In this document: positions 23,813 through 23,925 of the stretch, one piece after another
Position numbering within the stretch: position 1 is the stretch's first letter
How the letters are laid out: every line of letters starts with the position of its first letter
Origin: a bacterium
Lineage (GTDB): Bacteria; B130-G9
Length of the DNA stretch: 23,925 bases
Direction of reading: 5' to 3'
Assembly: GCA_035527515.1 (NCBI GenBank)
Contig: DATLAJ010000072.1
Span: 1 to 23,925 of the forward strand
The notes under the pieces: generated by a model
What the model was told of the DNA's origin: nothing
The model's database searches: none
The model's input: the letters and a program-made list of their open reading frames with translations, nothing else
Translations under genes and position numbers: made by a program

Positions 23813-23925
23813 CTGAGACCCTTGTAGGAGTTGTTGTCGGCGCCATTCTGACAGGCGCAGTTACATACTTCGTGTCGTTGGTATTACGCAAACGAGACGA
23901 GCACCAGCTGAAGCGCACGCGGCAG
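23809..23925 (+). CDS. N-terminus of a membrane-anchored protein (3' partial)
   Basis: The ATG overlaps the RhuM stop (ATGA) and the frame stays open to the window end: 39 residues, starting MTETLVGVVVGAILTGAVTY. One membrane segment (about 5-26) is followed by a strongly charged cytosolic stretch (LRKRDEHQLKRTR). Short N-terminal anchors of this sort are common on proteins encoded near RhuM or other accessory genes, but nothing more can be said from this fragment. Confidence 0.6.
   Translation, partial: MTETLVGVVVGAILTGAVTYFVSLVLRKRDEHQLKRTRQ

Overview
The window is bacterial and densely coded, with moderately high GC by eye and no phage or plasmid backbone. An energised Gram-negative-type envelope is implied by a TonB-family protein, a TolQ/ExbB-type proton channel, a LolD/MacB-like ABC ATPase and a GspF-type inner-membrane protein. 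The gene mix (a surface-protein C-terminus of the GWxTD type, a secreted PQQ-propeller protein, a PflX-type radical SAM enzyme next to a pterin-dependent methyltransferase, and an rimP-nusA-infB operon with foreign passengers) fits an uncultured or candidate-phylum lineage more than a well-known model group. I cannot name the taxon from the sequence. No rRNA, tRNA, CRISPR array or insertion sequence was seen.

Layout. (1) Positions 3-3377, plus strand: four tightly packed or overlapping genes, namely the tail of a large surface or periplasmic protein, an ABC ATPase, a TolQ/ExbB proton-channel subunit and a TonB-family protein. No ExbD and no ABC permease is visible. (2) Positions 3482-10661, minus strand, read from high to low coordinates: a strong sigma70-type promoter, then rimP, nusA, infB, a B12-binding radical SAM enzyme that overlaps infB by 11 nt, and a family 4 glycosyltransferase. 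(3) Positions 10968-13925, minus strand: a secreted PQQ-propeller protein, a membrane-anchored coiled-coil protein with a C-terminal helix-turn-helix-like segment, and a small, very charged protein. The last two resemble accessory proteins found near flagellar genes. (4) Positions 14275-16236, plus strand: a pterin-binding methyltransferase and a PflX-like radical SAM protein. (5) Positions 16346-17933: a solitary DNA methyltransferase and what looks like a frameshifted small gene behind it. (6) Positions 18065-20093: a BtrH/C39-fold-like protein one base upstream of an orphan GspF/PilC-like membrane protein. (7) Positions 20206-22635: a ClpC-type double-ring AAA+ unfoldase. (8) Positions 22644-23925: a RhuM-family gene bracketed by GGAAGGATGAAGGA-type repeats, overlapping the start of a further membrane protein cut by the window edge.

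How they fit together. Region 1 reads as one energy-transducing envelope module, with translational coupling at each junction. Region 2 is the universal translation and transcription-factor operon with two surface or small-molecule enzymes attached at its end. The features most worth a second look are the ClpC-like protein without a recognisable ClpP-docking tripeptide, the NusA KH2 domain with a broken GxxG loop, the ExbB-TonB pair without ExbD beside an ABC ATPase, and the repeat-bounded RhuM cassette. I did not find a clearly new multi-gene defence or secretion system. The BtrH-like/GspF pair is the nearest to an uncharacterised module.
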